Below, piece by piece: positions 32,284 to 43,482 of a stretch of DNA of 64,000 bases. How positions within the stretch are numbered: the stretch's first letter is position 1; each line of letters starts with the position of its first letter. Source of the stretch: Phlebotomus papatasi (lineage: Eukaryota > Arthropoda > Insecta > Diptera > Psychodidae). Under the pieces are notes generated by a model. The model was given only the letters and a program-made list of their open reading frames with translations, ran no database searches and had not been told where the DNA came from. The DNA is taken from positions 82,398,627-82,462,626 of the forward strand of contig NC_077223.1 in NCBI RefSeq assembly GCF_024763615.1, given 5' to 3'. A program made the position numbers and the translations under genes.

Positions 32284-33333
32284 TCAGTTGCGTTTTTTGT
32301 TTCTCTGTGTGAGGTGTTCTTTGGAAGAAAAGTGCCTGAAAAACTGGTGAAAGTGCTACAGAAAGCAATGACTGCGTGGAAAAAACACTAGCACTGTCCC
32401 ATCTACTGCCCAGCATTGCTGTTTTCCGTGGAAATTGCGCGAAAGTAGTGAAAAGTGCCTTAAAACTATTCAACTAGAGACATAACCTCACTTCTCTGTG
32501 TCTGGCTTTTAAAAGTCTGTGAATTCGCGATTGCAAAAGAGAGTCTTGTGTGTATTTTGGATGGGATTTGTGGAGCTGAAGAGTAGCTAGGGGGAGCAGG
32601 AGTGCGGCTGAGAATCGATACACAGTGGAAATACAGACAAATATGCCAAGTGGTAGTTGAAGTACGCATCGGAAGCCCACTCAGTAGTTTTCTGGCAGCT
32701 CAGCGGCCAACATCACGTCCTGCCCAAAAGAGTTATTTTGTGAGTCAGGGGAAGTCTCTCTGGCTCTGATCCGTAAAATCAGCTTATCTGTGCCATTTGC
32801 TATTGTAAAGTTGAACTCCGTCATATCGTTCCACAATGACAAGTTCTCACTGTGATAGTCTTATCAGCGTCAGGAAGTTCACCAGGAATCTGTGGTGTTG
32901 CTGAAATCATACCAACATAGCACTATGGTGGAATACCACAGAGATTCCCGGACAAATTCCAAGGGTTACAGCGGTTACAGCTCAAATTGAAGCTATCCGG
33001 AAGCATTTTTCACTGCTAAAAAGTGCAAGCTCCCCATTTCCCCTCAAAACACAAAAAAAAATGTGGACTTTGTGAGCAAGTCCCGGAAGATTGTCGTGCG
33101 ACAGGACACTGAAGATTTCTCGTGCCTTACATCACGGTCCAAAATATTCCTCAGAAGCAGCATATAGCGATGTGAAAATTGCTGTTTTCCACTAATTTTA
33201 GAAGTTTTTCTTTGCGTGTGATTTTTCCCTCTTTCTCTCTCTCTGTCCGGGTGTGCTAAAAGTGTGATTGTGATAGTGGTGGCCCATCCTCGTGGGAAAT
33301 AAAGTGAATGTTTTCTTCGTGTGCATTTGGATC
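32284..33333 (+). promoter_or_regulatory. putative initiator and ~1-kb 5' leader
   Basis: TTCTCAGTTGCG holds a TCAGTT initiator (A at 32286). From there to the ATG at 33334 the sequence is richer in GC and less repetitive than its surroundings, with several short upstream ORFs and a CT-rich run at 33225-33245. This looks like a long transcribed leader. The exact start is inferred. Confidence 0.4.
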
Positions 33334-33467
33334 ATGAAAATGAAATGCTGGCTTACTGCTGCCTGTAACAATACTCTAATGTCGTCCACGGTGACCAAGA
33401 TGCGACCAACATCCCTCAATGTTCAGCAGCAGCAACAGAATGTCGTCGATGTTAAAAAATTCCTCAG
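33334..33467 (+). CDS. first coding exon of an unidentified gene (44 codons plus 2 nt)
   Basis: The ATG at 33334 is preceded by an in-frame TAG at 33274-33276. The peptide begins MKMKCWLTAACNNTLMSSTV, carries five glutamines (NVQQQQQNVV) and ends VDVKKFL, splitting an arginine/serine codon at CTCAG/GTGAGT (GT at 33468-33469, phase 2). The donor and the long complex leader make this a credible 5' end. A second in-frame Met (codon 16) or third (codon 22) might serve as start. I do not recognise the protein, and no convincing second exon appears in the following 30.5 kb. A leader this long and a very long first intron are common in developmental or neuronal regulators, but that is inference only. 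Confidence 0.55.
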
Positions 33468-33900
33468 GTGAGTACCAACAATTCCAGCTTAAAAATTTCA
33501 TAGCAGAAGGTCAAGGGGGTTTTCTCCAATCAATAAAATCAATACAAGAAAGTTTTATGACTAATTTGCTAAATTGAGTAACATTCTTCGAGAAAAAGAA
33601 ATAGAAACTCGTTTTCTGTTTGAGAAAGTATTCTTTGAGAACAAGTTTTTTTTTTTTTTTAATTTTAAACAAATATTTACTAGAGATATTATTTATTTTG
33701 CTTCACTGATTCATTTTATTTAAGCGCTGTATTTGCTCTGTAAGGCCTACAAGCCTTGAAGCAAGGATTAATTAAGAATGATAAATCTTCAAAAATGAAA
33801 TTAAAAAAAAATCGGGTTTTGTTACTAAAAAATAAAAGTTTGCTGGAATATTATGAAACTTCGATCAACGTTTCTCAGCTTGTAGTTTAAATAAATAAAG

Positions 33901-34100
33901 GTGGTATTTCAATGAAAAATGAACATGTTTTTTAGAACTTTACTGTTCTCAAGTGCTTCTGCATAATCGACTTTTTTTGTGGTGGTTCCTGTCACGACTG
34001 TTTGGTGGTTTGAGAACACAGCGAGGACTGTGAAAAACAGTCGAGACAAGAACCAATGCAAAGAAAAGTCGATAATGCAGAAGGACATGAGAACAGAACT
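33901..34100. mobile_element. long-TIR MITE family E, copy 2
   Basis: GTGGTATTTCAATGAAAAAT...CTCAAGTGCTTCTGCATAAT and the complementary arm AGTCGATAATGCAGAAGGAC then ATGAGAACAG. The right outer end is shortened. Confidence 0.7.
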
Positions 34101-34130
34101 TATCATTATCATTCGAACGTAGCAACTTAA

Positions 34131-34385
34131 TGGTGCTATTCTGATGAAAAGTCAACACGTTTTCTTTTGGTATTTTACTGTTCTCAAGAGCATCTGCATT
34201 ATCGAGTGTTCTTATAGATTCCTGTCTCAAGTCTCGACTATTTTCTCTAGTTCTTGTCGTGTTTTGAGACCACCAAACAGTCGTGACGTGACAGGAACTA
34301 AAACCAACACAAAAAATTGATAACGCAGACGCACTTGAAAACAGTAAAGTGATAAAAGAAAACATGTTCATTTTTCTTTGGAATA
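34131..34385. mobile_element. long-TIR MITE family E, copy 3
   Basis: TGGTGCTATTCTGATGAAAA... and end ACATGTTCATTTTTCTTTGG. The arms share the CTGCATTATCGA / TTGATAACGCAG core. It lies directly next to copy 2 and to the element at 34402. Confidence 0.75.
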
Positions 34386-34401
34386 TTAATCCATTACACC
34401 T

Positions 34402-34926
34402 TTAACCCTTTAACGACGAGACACTTTTTACGGACTGAAAATCAACAATAAAAATTAAACTGAGAAACATAATCAATAATAAGTCTTACATCTAACTTTG
34501 GAAAGTCCAACAGAGTCTGATTCGGTATGTTTTTTGCTTCTATGAACGATAGAGACAAAAATAGCCCAAAAATTTATGTAATTTTTCTGACAATACCAAT
34601 GAATAATATTTTTCGCTTTAATGAAAAATATTACGTATAAGTATTGTAGTTTTTATTGCCAAAAGGGTTTTGCTTAAAAAAATTGGAAGTATAAAAAATA
34701 AATAAAATCAATTATGAATTTGAGAATTTAAAAATTCGCCATTTTTGATCTTAAATATTTACTACATAGCAAATAGCTAAAGACTTGCAAAAAATATTCT
34801 AGATCCCTTCAACCTTTTACTTTACAATTATGTACATACATAAGAAAAAAAAATAACTTTAGGTTAGTCAGGAAAAATTATTTTCTTTATGGGACACCGG
34901 TGTTCCAATCGTCCTTAAAGGGTTAA
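34402..34926. mobile_element. piggyBac-like element G, complete non-autonomous copy
   Basis: TTAA-CCCTTTAACGACGAGAC at the left and CCAATCGTCCTTAAAGGG-TTAA at the right give a TTAA target duplication and CCCTTTAA inverted tips. The ~520-bp interior has no transposase ORF. A truncated copy is at 17500-17870. Confidence 0.8.
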
Positions 34927-36106
34927 AGTACTACGTTCGCATGATAAATCAAATTTTTTTAGCACTGTACTGTTATCCAGTGTCTCTGCTGCATTATCGA
35001 CTTTTCTTTGTGTTGGTTACTGTCACGACTGTTTGGTGGTTTTGGAACACGCCCCATAGAAAACTTCCGCGGAAATTCCATTGGATATTTTGCGTCAAAT
35101 TCCGCTCATTCCATGGAATTTGACGCTAAATTTCCGCAAAGTCTTCCATGGAATTTTTCCTAGGAGAGGCCATGGAAAATGGACATTCCATAGAAAATTT
35201 GAACAACATACAATAGAAATTTAACGGCAATTTCCATGGAAGTCCATTAAAAGTTTATATGGAAAATTACACGTGAAATGTCTGCGGATTCCACTGGAAT
35301 TTTCCATGGAATATTCCAGAAGTTTTCTATAGGGAACACGCCCCCTTTTTTGTAGGAAAATTCCTGCTTATTTGCTGCAGAAAATCCAAGGAATAATTCC
35401 ACGGAAAATTCCACTATCTTTCCATACAGTTTTCTAAGAAAATTCCACATGTTTTTTTCTTCGCTTTACCGCTAGAAAATGTTTGTGGCGCTACAAAATA
35501 GATGGATTTATTTTGCACGCAAATTTTATGCAAAGATTGTGATTTCTGTTACTTATAATATTATGAAATTATGCGACGCTGCGTTTTGTGTAGATAATAG
35601 CAAAGTGATAACATTAAAAAGACTGTGGACATAAAATATACGTGTTTTTATTTTATGGAATGTATTTTTTTAGGAAAATTATTTTTTGTACGATAGTTTT
35701 TTCTTATCTAAAGTGTAAATTCATTATCGCTGATTCAATAAAACATATTAAAATCCTCGTGAAATTTACTATTTGTTTAATATTGGGAAATGAAAATATG
35801 AGATGCATGTGACAGCTTCATTTGTTCTCCATTTTCTTTGGTGGAAAAATCCATATTCAACCCACATAAATTTCCTGGGAAATATTCCACACAAAAAATC
35901 TACTATAAATCCATGGCAATTTCCTTGGAAATATACTATGGAGAATTTCCCTGGAATTTACCAAGGAAAAATACTGGAAAATTTCGAGGATTTCTTCCTT
36001 GTGATTCCTTATTCCACTTTCTTTTGCTATGGGGGACACTCGAGACAGAAACGAGTAATAAAGAAAGGTAGATAATGCAGAAACATTTGAGAACAGTAGA
36101 GTGCTA
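34927..36106. mobile_element. long-TIR MITE family E, copy 4, split by insertions
   Basis: The left half (to about 35051, including TCTCTGCTGCATTATCGACT and TTTGGTGGTTTTGGAACACG) and the right half (from about 36030, CACTCGAGACAGAAACGAGT to AACATTTGAGAACAGTAGAG) make one family E element. About 980 bp of other sequence separates them. Confidence 0.65.
35052..36030. mobile_element. palindrome-rich insertion made of TTCCATGGAA-type motifs
   Basis: The first part (35056-35332) has inverted ends ATAGAAAACTTC / GAAGTTTTCTAT, and the 12-mer GGAACACGCCCC flanks it on both sides (35044-35055 and 35333-35344). Inside, GGAA/TTCC palindromes recur about every 15-25 bases. The later part (35345-36030) has more of the same motifs and ends in GCTATGGGGG, mirroring the initial CCCCATAG. 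Confidence 0.6.
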
Positions 36107-37470
36107 AGCTAAGAAAGTCTCAATCCTTTCAACCCATTCAAAATTGATTTAAATCTAACCTAAAAAAATAATAAATAATAGTAAATTTTTTCAAATATAA
36201 AGAAATAATGTTCAAGTATATATTAATTTTTTAGAAGATTTATGACAAAGAATTTGTTGAGCATTTTTTTGAAACAAAAAGAAAATTTTACGCTGTTTTG
36301 GGTCAATTTACTGAGAGATTGAGTTAATGTATGAAGGAAATTTTTCAAAATTATATTTATTATTTATTTTATTATTTTTTTAATTAAAAGCTAATCTATT
36401 TGTAGGACTTTGGGCTTTTGTTCCACCAAAAAAAAAACAATTCACTTATTTATTTTCTATTTCACTTGTTAGAAAAACAATTGAACAAGTGTTCTTCAAC
36501 TTCATTATGAAATTTAGTGTTTAGTTTAATGTTGAAACATCTAAACATACATTCAGCTTTTGTTCCTGCCTAAAAGAAAACATTCTAAATTTAAACCTCC
36601 ATAATATTAAGTAATTTGTAAAATTTCTCTCATCGTAAAATATGGGCAAAATACCAACTAATTAAAATACATTTAAATGCCTCTTAAAAATAATTTCTCA
36701 CTAACCATAATTCACTAAAAGAAAAACTATTCTAGAATTCAGTGTCAATATCGTTAACAAAAAAAAAAGTGGGAGGACAGAGTGTGAAAACAAGAACGAT
36801 TGCAGAAGAATGTTTAACAATTAATAATTTTCCCTGTCCATTTGCTGGTTTTTGGTGCCAAGAAAGATTTTCATCCTATCAATTGCATGACAGGCAAAAT
36901 GGCAATTTTTTTTATTTGGGATTTGAAAAGCAAAGAAAAAAGAGAGACCTCGACGAAGAGCAATGCCTCAAAGACAATGCTACAGACATTTTTGGACTGA
37001 TTCCGTCATATTTTTATTTATTCCGCTTGGTTCTTTTCACGCGGCACAACATTAAAAGTTTTTCATCTCAGAAAAATCTCTTTTGGGGAATCTCTCTCAT
37101 TCAGTTTTAGAATCTTCATGAGAATTCTCTTGTTCTCGCGCAATACCTTGGCTTCTTGTTGCGTCTCGTTTGAGCAAACCACGACACTGCATACCAATCA
37201 CGATGAAATCATAAGCAATATTATAATTAAAACACATTGCCATAAAATTAATGCAGCACTGCGAAAGGCACAAACAGTTTAATTAATTAAAATTTCTGTA
37301 GTTGAGCTATGTAGGTGGGATTTTTTGAATGGAGCGATTTATCGGTAAGGTATTACCATATTTATTTGTTGTTCAGTAAATTGAGCAATCACTTGACAGT
37401 TCAGTGAATTTTTTTGACAGTAAACTCGAAAATTTGAATTAACGGCAATTGATCCATTCTTCGATAAGAC
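36107..37470 (+). other. intronic stretch, no gene
   Basis: AT-rich. A frame at 36742-37110 reaches 122 codons but has no splice support or recognisable domain. From 37090 to 37300 the sequence is more complex and includes TTAATTAATTAAAATT, which could be regulatory. Confidence 0.4.
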
Positions 37471-37471
37471 A

Positions 37472-37804
37472 TACAGTAGAGTCTCGCTATAGGCCATCGC
37501 TCTATAGTCCACAATTTATCGACCGTTGATTTCAAAACACTGATTTTAAGTTAGGTTATGTTTTTTAGTATGCGACATGCATAATTATTTTAATATTTTT
37601 GGCAAACTTTATTAAGTAGTTGTGATAATTGTGATCGATAATGAAGAGAGCGAGGCCAAGTACCACAATCGCAAAGAAAGTGGAAGCCGTCGAGCAATTT
37701 CAATACTAAAAATCGTTGATAATTTTAAAAAATTACATGGACTATAGTGCGACCCAAGTGTCAAATTTGAAACCAAATATGGACTATAGCGAGACTCTAC
37801 TGTA
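37472..37804. mobile_element. pogo/Tigger-like MITE family A, copy 1
   Basis: TA-CAGTAGAGTCTCGCTATAGG...CTATAGCGAGACTCTACTG-TA, 329 bp. A second inverted motif (CTATAGTCCA / TGGACTATAG) sits just inside the tips. A short frame in the right half starts MKRARPSTTIAKKVEAVEQF and stops shortly after; it has the basic, helix-turn-helix-like character of a pogo transposase N-terminus. Other copies: 48657-48990 and 55360-55710. Confidence 0.85.
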
Positions 37805-38521
37805 GTACAATTTTTTAAAGACAGCTTAATTTTTGGTGATAGATTTTAAATCGGAATTTATCAGTTTTAAATTTACATTACAAAGCTAAGGACAGATTTT
37901 GCAATTTTTGACAGTTGAGTAAAATTTTGACAGTGTCTGAAAATTCGAAATACCAACTATCGATGAATTTTAAAACAAAATATTTGTTATAAAAGATACC
38001 TTTATGTTATTGAAGAGATAACTGAGACCCATGTTCATAAAAATAATTAATTTTGTGACGCTTCTCGTTTAAATTCTGTAATTGATTTTATAAAACTGCA
38101 TCAAAATGAAACTTTTTGTATAATGTTTTATTTTCAACAATTTCTGGACTATTGTACTTATCTATCGAAGTAACTGTATTAAATTACTAGTGATTTTATG
38201 ATTATTATAAGGCATTTAACGTTGAATGAAATCTAAGACGGTTCTGACAATTTTGATATGAGTTCCGAAAGATCGTGAGGGGCAGTTTCATGCAAGCACA
38301 CGAAGAAGTTTCCAGTGTCTAACAATTTATTTTTTAATCAAAATTAACATAAAATGATCATTGAAAACGTTTTGTAATTATTTTTGTCGATAAAGTACGA
38401 AATTATGGAAAGTAGTATTTCCTAAAAGTTCTTAAAAAAAATAATCATTCAGGGCTTTTGAAGTGTTTAAAAATGATGAATTTAATTGTTGTAATATATT
38501 TTCAGAATGTTTTCAGTAAGA
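37805..38521 (+). other. intronic AT-rich stretch
   Basis: No coding signal, repeat termini or motif cluster recognised. Confidence 0.5.
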
Positions 38522-38847
38522 TAAGGGAAGAGTACTAAATGATACATTAGTGATCCCTTTAACTATATCTGTGCTTTTGAATGTTTAATTTTTATAATAA
38601 ATTAATAAAAAATATGTATAATTGCAAACTTGAATTCTGTACCTCGGATCGTCAGGAATTTAATCAGGTATCTCAGGGAAAATTGGTTTTATAAATTAAA
38701 TCTACACTAATGCACTGTATTCTTGTAAGAATTAAATGTTAAAAAGTAGCTAATAATTTAAAAAAAAAATCATTTAATTTGTAGCAACAATGTGGTATTA
38801 ATCTGACGATCCGAGGAACACTGCCGATTGCTGGTGCTCTTCCCTTA
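38522..38847. mobile_element. TA-flanked MITE (AGGGAAGAG...CTCTTCCCT)
   Basis: TA-AGGGAAGAGTACTAAATGAT on the left and GATTGCTGGTGCTCTTCCCT-TA on the right. About 322 bp with no ORF. Confidence 0.65.
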
Positions 38848-40035
38848 TATATTGTAAAATTTTTTAGCATTATAAAAATTCAAGGCTTTAAAATACTATT
38901 ATAAAACTGTTATACTAAAAAGGATATGTTATAAGTCGATATAATGATCCAACAATGTGCAGAATTAGCTTAGCACTACAAAAGACATTTCTTTTGTATA
39001 AAAATTCAAAGAAAATTGCTCAATTAATGAGAAATAGGCTTGGAGATCTTTGGCGATATTTTATATTCTCGGTATGGTATGATCAATTGATCAATTAGTG
39101 TTCAAATTCTGTTCAAGTTCTTGTTTGATTATATTTTTAGGTTTTAGAGTCTTAGAAGACTTCAAAATAGTAATTTTAATCAATTCTGGTATCGCAAATT
39201 TCCTATAAACACGTTTTATCTTTTTCAAAAATTGCCTCATATTTATCTTGAAATTGCCCCGCAACGGGGATTTTCACACATTCTGCCTTTCAAGTTAAAT
39301 GAATTTCTCCACAATAGACTAATGAAATTAAAGGATTATTGTTATTATTTTTATTAACCCTAAACCCAACTGGTAATTCACAGAATATACAAAGTTTTAC
39401 TTCTGTTTATCATATTTTTGCAAAATGGTCACAAAATCCATTTTGCAATTTAGGGGTGAAACTCCCCCACGCTCCCCTACAACAAGTTCTGAATCGAATA
39501 GGTTTTTTTTGATTAATTGTGCAAAATGCTGATAGATCATGCAATAATTTGAATCAACGCATTTTTCGTGAAATAAAAAAAAATAATGATGATTTTTCTC
39601 TGAAAAACGTGATTCAAATTGAAATGGTCAATAGGATATAAACGTGTTTTGCTAAATCATAGTTTTAAAATTGCGTACCTGTGAGTAATAAACATACTTC
39701 CTAATTTGAAAAATTAATGTTAGTTTCTGTTCTAAAATAAATAGAGTCACTTTTTTTTCATGGAATTCGGATGTTCTAATGATGTGCTTCATGAATACAG
39801 ATGACCACAAATTTTTTGTAAGACTTGCTATATATATTAGAATGAATCACATTTTATAAGACAAACTAGCTAAATTGTTCTCCTTGAAGTTTTTATTAAT
39901 TTAAAAATATATAGAAATGACAAGTTTTAAAAGAGAACATTTTTGCACTTTGTTAATTTTTTAATGGGGAGAACATAAATTTTTGTGAATTATTGCGGAA
40001 GGTGTGTCTTGTCATGATTTCCATTTTCTACCACT
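38848..40035 (+). other. intronic AT-rich stretch
   Basis: No gene or complete repeat identified. Confidence 0.5.
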
Positions 40036-40039
40036 CTGT

Positions 40040-40370
40040 AGATCATTTTTATCTCAAATGTGTGCAAATTGATATTTTATGGGAAAAAATCGCAGAGAAG
40101 TGGCTTAATTGAATTTGCAAGAGTGACTTTTGATATTGAGTTATTAATTTGTATCTCTGCGTTTAATTGCTTTTCAAACAGCATCTCCATTAATTTTGCA
40201 AGTATAATGACTGTCTCGCTTCTATTTGCACTATCAATACAAATGATCCATAATTGTGACATTTTATCTGTTGACACTCTGTCCCCCAGAGATGATTATG
40301 CTATCAATTGGCCGAGAAAAGTGCCCATTAATACTAAAATGGGTTAATTGAATTTTGTGTTTGTGTGATG
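40040..40370 (+). promoter_or_regulatory. possible cis-regulatory island with TAATT-type motifs
   Basis: Non-repetitive and more complex than its surroundings. It carries several homeodomain-type cores: CTTAATTGAATTT, GAGTTATTAATTTG, CCATTAATTTTGC, CCATTAATACTAAAATGGGTTAATTG, plus ATCAATTGG. A chance ORF of 95 codons covers the same stretch. The motif content is seen; the enhancer role is inferred. Confidence 0.3.
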
Positions 40371-41034
40371 GAAAGGCTGCGATTTTGACCCACATGGTGC
40401 TTTTGAAGTGCATATTAATGAGACATAAGAAAAATTGCTTACATCGTTATCTAACATCGGATTCAATTATCTTTCATAAATTCGCACTCTTGAACCAAAA
40501 TGCCCGGTGTTGAAAAGGAATTTATAATTATTTTAAAATTCTTTTTTTTTTACTTAAATTCTCTCTTTTGCCTCTCAATTTTCATCATTAACCAGTGGCA
40601 AGCAAAACAAATGTGTTTTGTTGGGTTTTATTGAAAATCGCGTGGTGGGTCGGGCGTCTTTTTTTTTTGGTAAGTGAATGTTGGGGCGAGCTCTTTGGCC
40701 TGGTGCGTATGACATCATATTCAAAATAGAAAATTTAATTTGAGCGTAAAATACTTCGTCGTTTGCTCCACCAAATCTGTGAATATCTCAGCTTGGAAAC
40801 ATTCCTCTTCAGTTTAATGAAGAAAAAAGTGGGTAAAGTGAGAAAAGACTCTGTGGAATGCTTGAACTTAGTTACTTAGTTATTAAATGTTAACACTAGT
40901 GACTCCAAATAAACGGATTTACAGAATAGACGGTTAACCGGTTTTGATAGGCTGTGAAACCGGTTAAAAACCGGTTTCAAACAATATGATGCTCATTGGT
41001 TAGTGCGGTTAATTCCTTAATCATCTGCGAGAAC
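40371..41034 (+). other. intronic stretch with some complex sequence
   Basis: Between 40560 and 40830 there are non-A/T-rich patches (for example GCGTGGTGGGTCGGGCGTC) without coding potential. Family T begins near 40930 with GGTTAACCGGTTTTGATAGG. Confidence 0.35.
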
Positions 41035-41162
41035 TAGGGAGAACAGTCGAGACAGCAACCAATACAACAGAAAAGTCGATAAAACAAAAGCATTTGAGAA
41101 CAGTAAAGTTCCAAAAAATGTTCAGAAGGAAGATGTCCTCTTTACATTTTTCATTGAAATAG
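41035..41162. mobile_element. long-TIR MITE family E, solo right arm
   Basis: GGAGAACAGTCGAGACAGCA...GTCGATAAAACAAAAGCATT...TTTACATTTTTCATTGAAAT matches one arm of the complete copies; no left arm is present. Confidence 0.65.
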
Positions 41163-41394
41163 TCACTTACTATACCTCAATTTTGTAAAAAAATAAGCTT
41201 AGAAACTAGAGTAACAGTAAGTAAACAAGAAATGAATATCAGTTAAAAAATGAATGTTTGTAAATAGGCAAAAATCGAAAAAGCTAAAAATTTGTTAAGT
41301 TTTTCAGATAACGTTCTTGTTCGGGAAAAGTTTCCATAAGAGGACTTGCTTGTAATTGCGTACAGTAAAATTATAAAGTTACAGAGATTTGCTT

Positions 41395-41970
41395 AAGACA
41401 AGGGGAAACAAAACGTCCCAGGCTTTGCAAAGTGTTCGAACTCGTGACTTATGCCGGCTTCAGACTGGAGGTTTAGCCCAGTTCTCAAAGGTCTCAAAAA
41501 TCTAAATAACAAGCAATTTTATTGATTTTTCAAAATCTAATGAATAATTTGCTCTTATAAACCAATCATAAACAACAATTTTCTAAAAAATCATGGCGAC
41601 TAGGAATTAGGGGAGTTAAGCCAGATGGCTAAGTCTCAGGTCTGAAGCTGGCATTAGATGCTTATTTCTCAAAAGTACTATCGCATCATTTACCGTTTAC
41701 TGGTTTTCAACGGAAAACCGTTTCATAAAACACTCAAAAGATCCCATAAAAAATTTAAGAGCAATAAAATTGATTTTTGGGTTATCCGTACACAACCGGT
41801 TTACTACCAGTTCACAATTGAACTGATTTATAAATTACACAAAATATTGTCCAAAGTATCTTAGTATTCGGATAAAAATTATTTACCGGTTATGAACTGA
41901 ACTGGTTTATTACCGATTCAGATCCGATTTAAACGATTTCAGTTCCGGACAAACAGCGTCACATTATTTC
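41395..41970. repeat. repeat family T copy interrupted by family J
   Basis: ACGTCCCAGGCTTTGCAAAG-TGTTCGAACTCGTGA at 41412-41446 and CAACCGGTTTACTACCAGTT, TGAACTGGTTTATTACCGAT farther on are T-family blocks. Element J occupies 41449-41655 between them. Confidence 0.5.
41449..41655. mobile_element. MITE family J, copy 3
   Basis: TTATGCCGGCTTCAGACTGG...AGGTCTGAAGCTGGCATTA gives inverted ends; the interior is collinear with 17255-17428. Confidence 0.7.
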
Positions 41971-42762
41971 TCAGAAAGCGTCTGCAACGAGAAGATATTT
42001 AGGAAAGTGGAAATTGGAGGAGGATGAAAAAATCAAGGGATTACACTACTCTCTTTGGAGTTCGAGCAGTAAAAATTACGATATTTAATTTAACATATTC
42101 TGACGTAGTGAACTAAAATCAAAATGATGTAATTGACGTAAAAATTACTCCACTTGAGAGAAGATAAATTCATTCTGGATGCATAAAGAGGTTTATCCTT
42201 TCAGAAATTAAGGAAAATACGAACATTTTCCTAAAAATTCCGGAGCTGCAGTGTGCTTAAAAATCCAAAAGCTCAGCTTAGGCAAAAATTTAAGTATTTT
42301 CCTTGATTTTAAAAGTAAATTTCTGGCGTTTATCTCCCTAAATTCCTTAATTTACTTATCGTCTGTACTGCTACAAGTACAAAATAGATTTTATTTATAT
42401 TAAGTTGTCCAATTACGATGAAAATATTTGTGAGAATAGTCTTTTTCGTAACCAAATTAGGGGTTTTAATTCCAAGCTCAAGCATTCCCAAATAATTATG
42501 CTTTTTACACGGCTCAAAACCAAAAGGATCTTTCATGTTTTTGATAAAAATTAATGAGAAATAAATTCTCTATAACTATTCTACATTTGACCTTGAAAAC
42601 CTTCAAAAAGGTATAACTCATGGTTTTTTGGAAAGGCCAAATTTTCACAAAACAACCTTTTATGAAATGTTTTTAAGTTGTTTTTAAGATGTCCTAAAAT
42701 TCTCCAATTTGATTTATGCATTGATATTCTAAAGATCCTAAAGCGGTATTTGGACTAGAGCC

Positions 42763-43198
42763 TTATACGGGCTTCAGACCTAAGGCTTAGCCACATGGCT
42801 TAACTTCTTTAATTTCTTGTCAATCAGTTTTTTTGGAAATTTTTGATTTAGGATTGGATCTTAACTCTTTCGCGTCTTTAGGGTCATATATGACCCGGGG
42901 AAAAAAGTTTGTTTTTGGCTATTTACATTAATTGAAATCTAACTGGAGTCTTGAGAAAATGAGCCAAGAATCTTACATCCTTCTATTATGATGTCGTGCA
43001 CGAACAGATAGATTTCAATTAATGTAAATACCCAAAAAAAACTTTTTTCCCCGAGTCATGACATTACCCTAAAGACGCGAAAGAGTTAAGTGTAAATGAC
43101 GCATTAGAGTTTGAAAAAAAATAATAAATGTGCTTGTTATTAAGGATTTTGAGGCCTTCAGGAACTGTACTAAACCTCTAGTCTGAAGACCGCCTTAG
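42763..43198. mobile_element. MITE family J, copy 4, carrying a nested TTAA element
   Basis: TTATACGGGCTTCAGACCTA...CTCTAGTCTGAAGACCGCCTTA are family J ends. The element is split by 42861-43089. Confidence 0.7.
42861..43089. mobile_element. TTAA-flanked MITE with long inverted arms, nested in J
   Basis: TTAA-CTCTTTCGCGTCTTTAGG...CCTAAAGACGCGAAAGAG-TTAA. The arms continue with GTCATATATGACCCGGGG-type sequence and an ATTAATTGAAATCTA / TAGATTTCAATTAAT pair, so nearly the whole element can fold on itself. Confidence 0.8.
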
Positions 43199-43482
43199 CC
43201 CGGTTTCCGAAAAGGTCTTCAAATCCTAAATAACAACCAATCTTTTTGGTACTTAAAAACCTAATAATTCATTCTCCTTTAGTAATCCAATCCTAAGTCA
43301 AAATTTTCCAAAAAATCTTGAATGATAAGAAATTAAAGAAGTTAAGCCATATATGGCTAAAGGCCTTCTCAGACCTGAGGATTAGTCGAGAGATGGCTTA
43401 GCGTATTTATATTCGAAATAGTGATTAATCTACTTTTTCAATTAAACCATGTCTCGGTTTAAGTCGTAAGTCTGTCAATGAC
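43199..43482. mobile_element. adjacent MITE family J copy 5 and family K copy 4
   Basis: GAAAAGGTCTTCAAATCCTA to TTCTCAGACCTGAGG (43199-43382) is an inverted, degraded J. It is followed by GATTAGTCGAGAGATGGCTTAG...CATGTCTCGGTTTAAGTCG (about 43372-43482), a family K element. Confidence 0.55.

Noticed and set aside
36742..37110. A 122-codon exon of the long-intron gene
   Set aside because: No acceptor or donor of quality, lysine runs from homopolymer A, and no recognisable domain.
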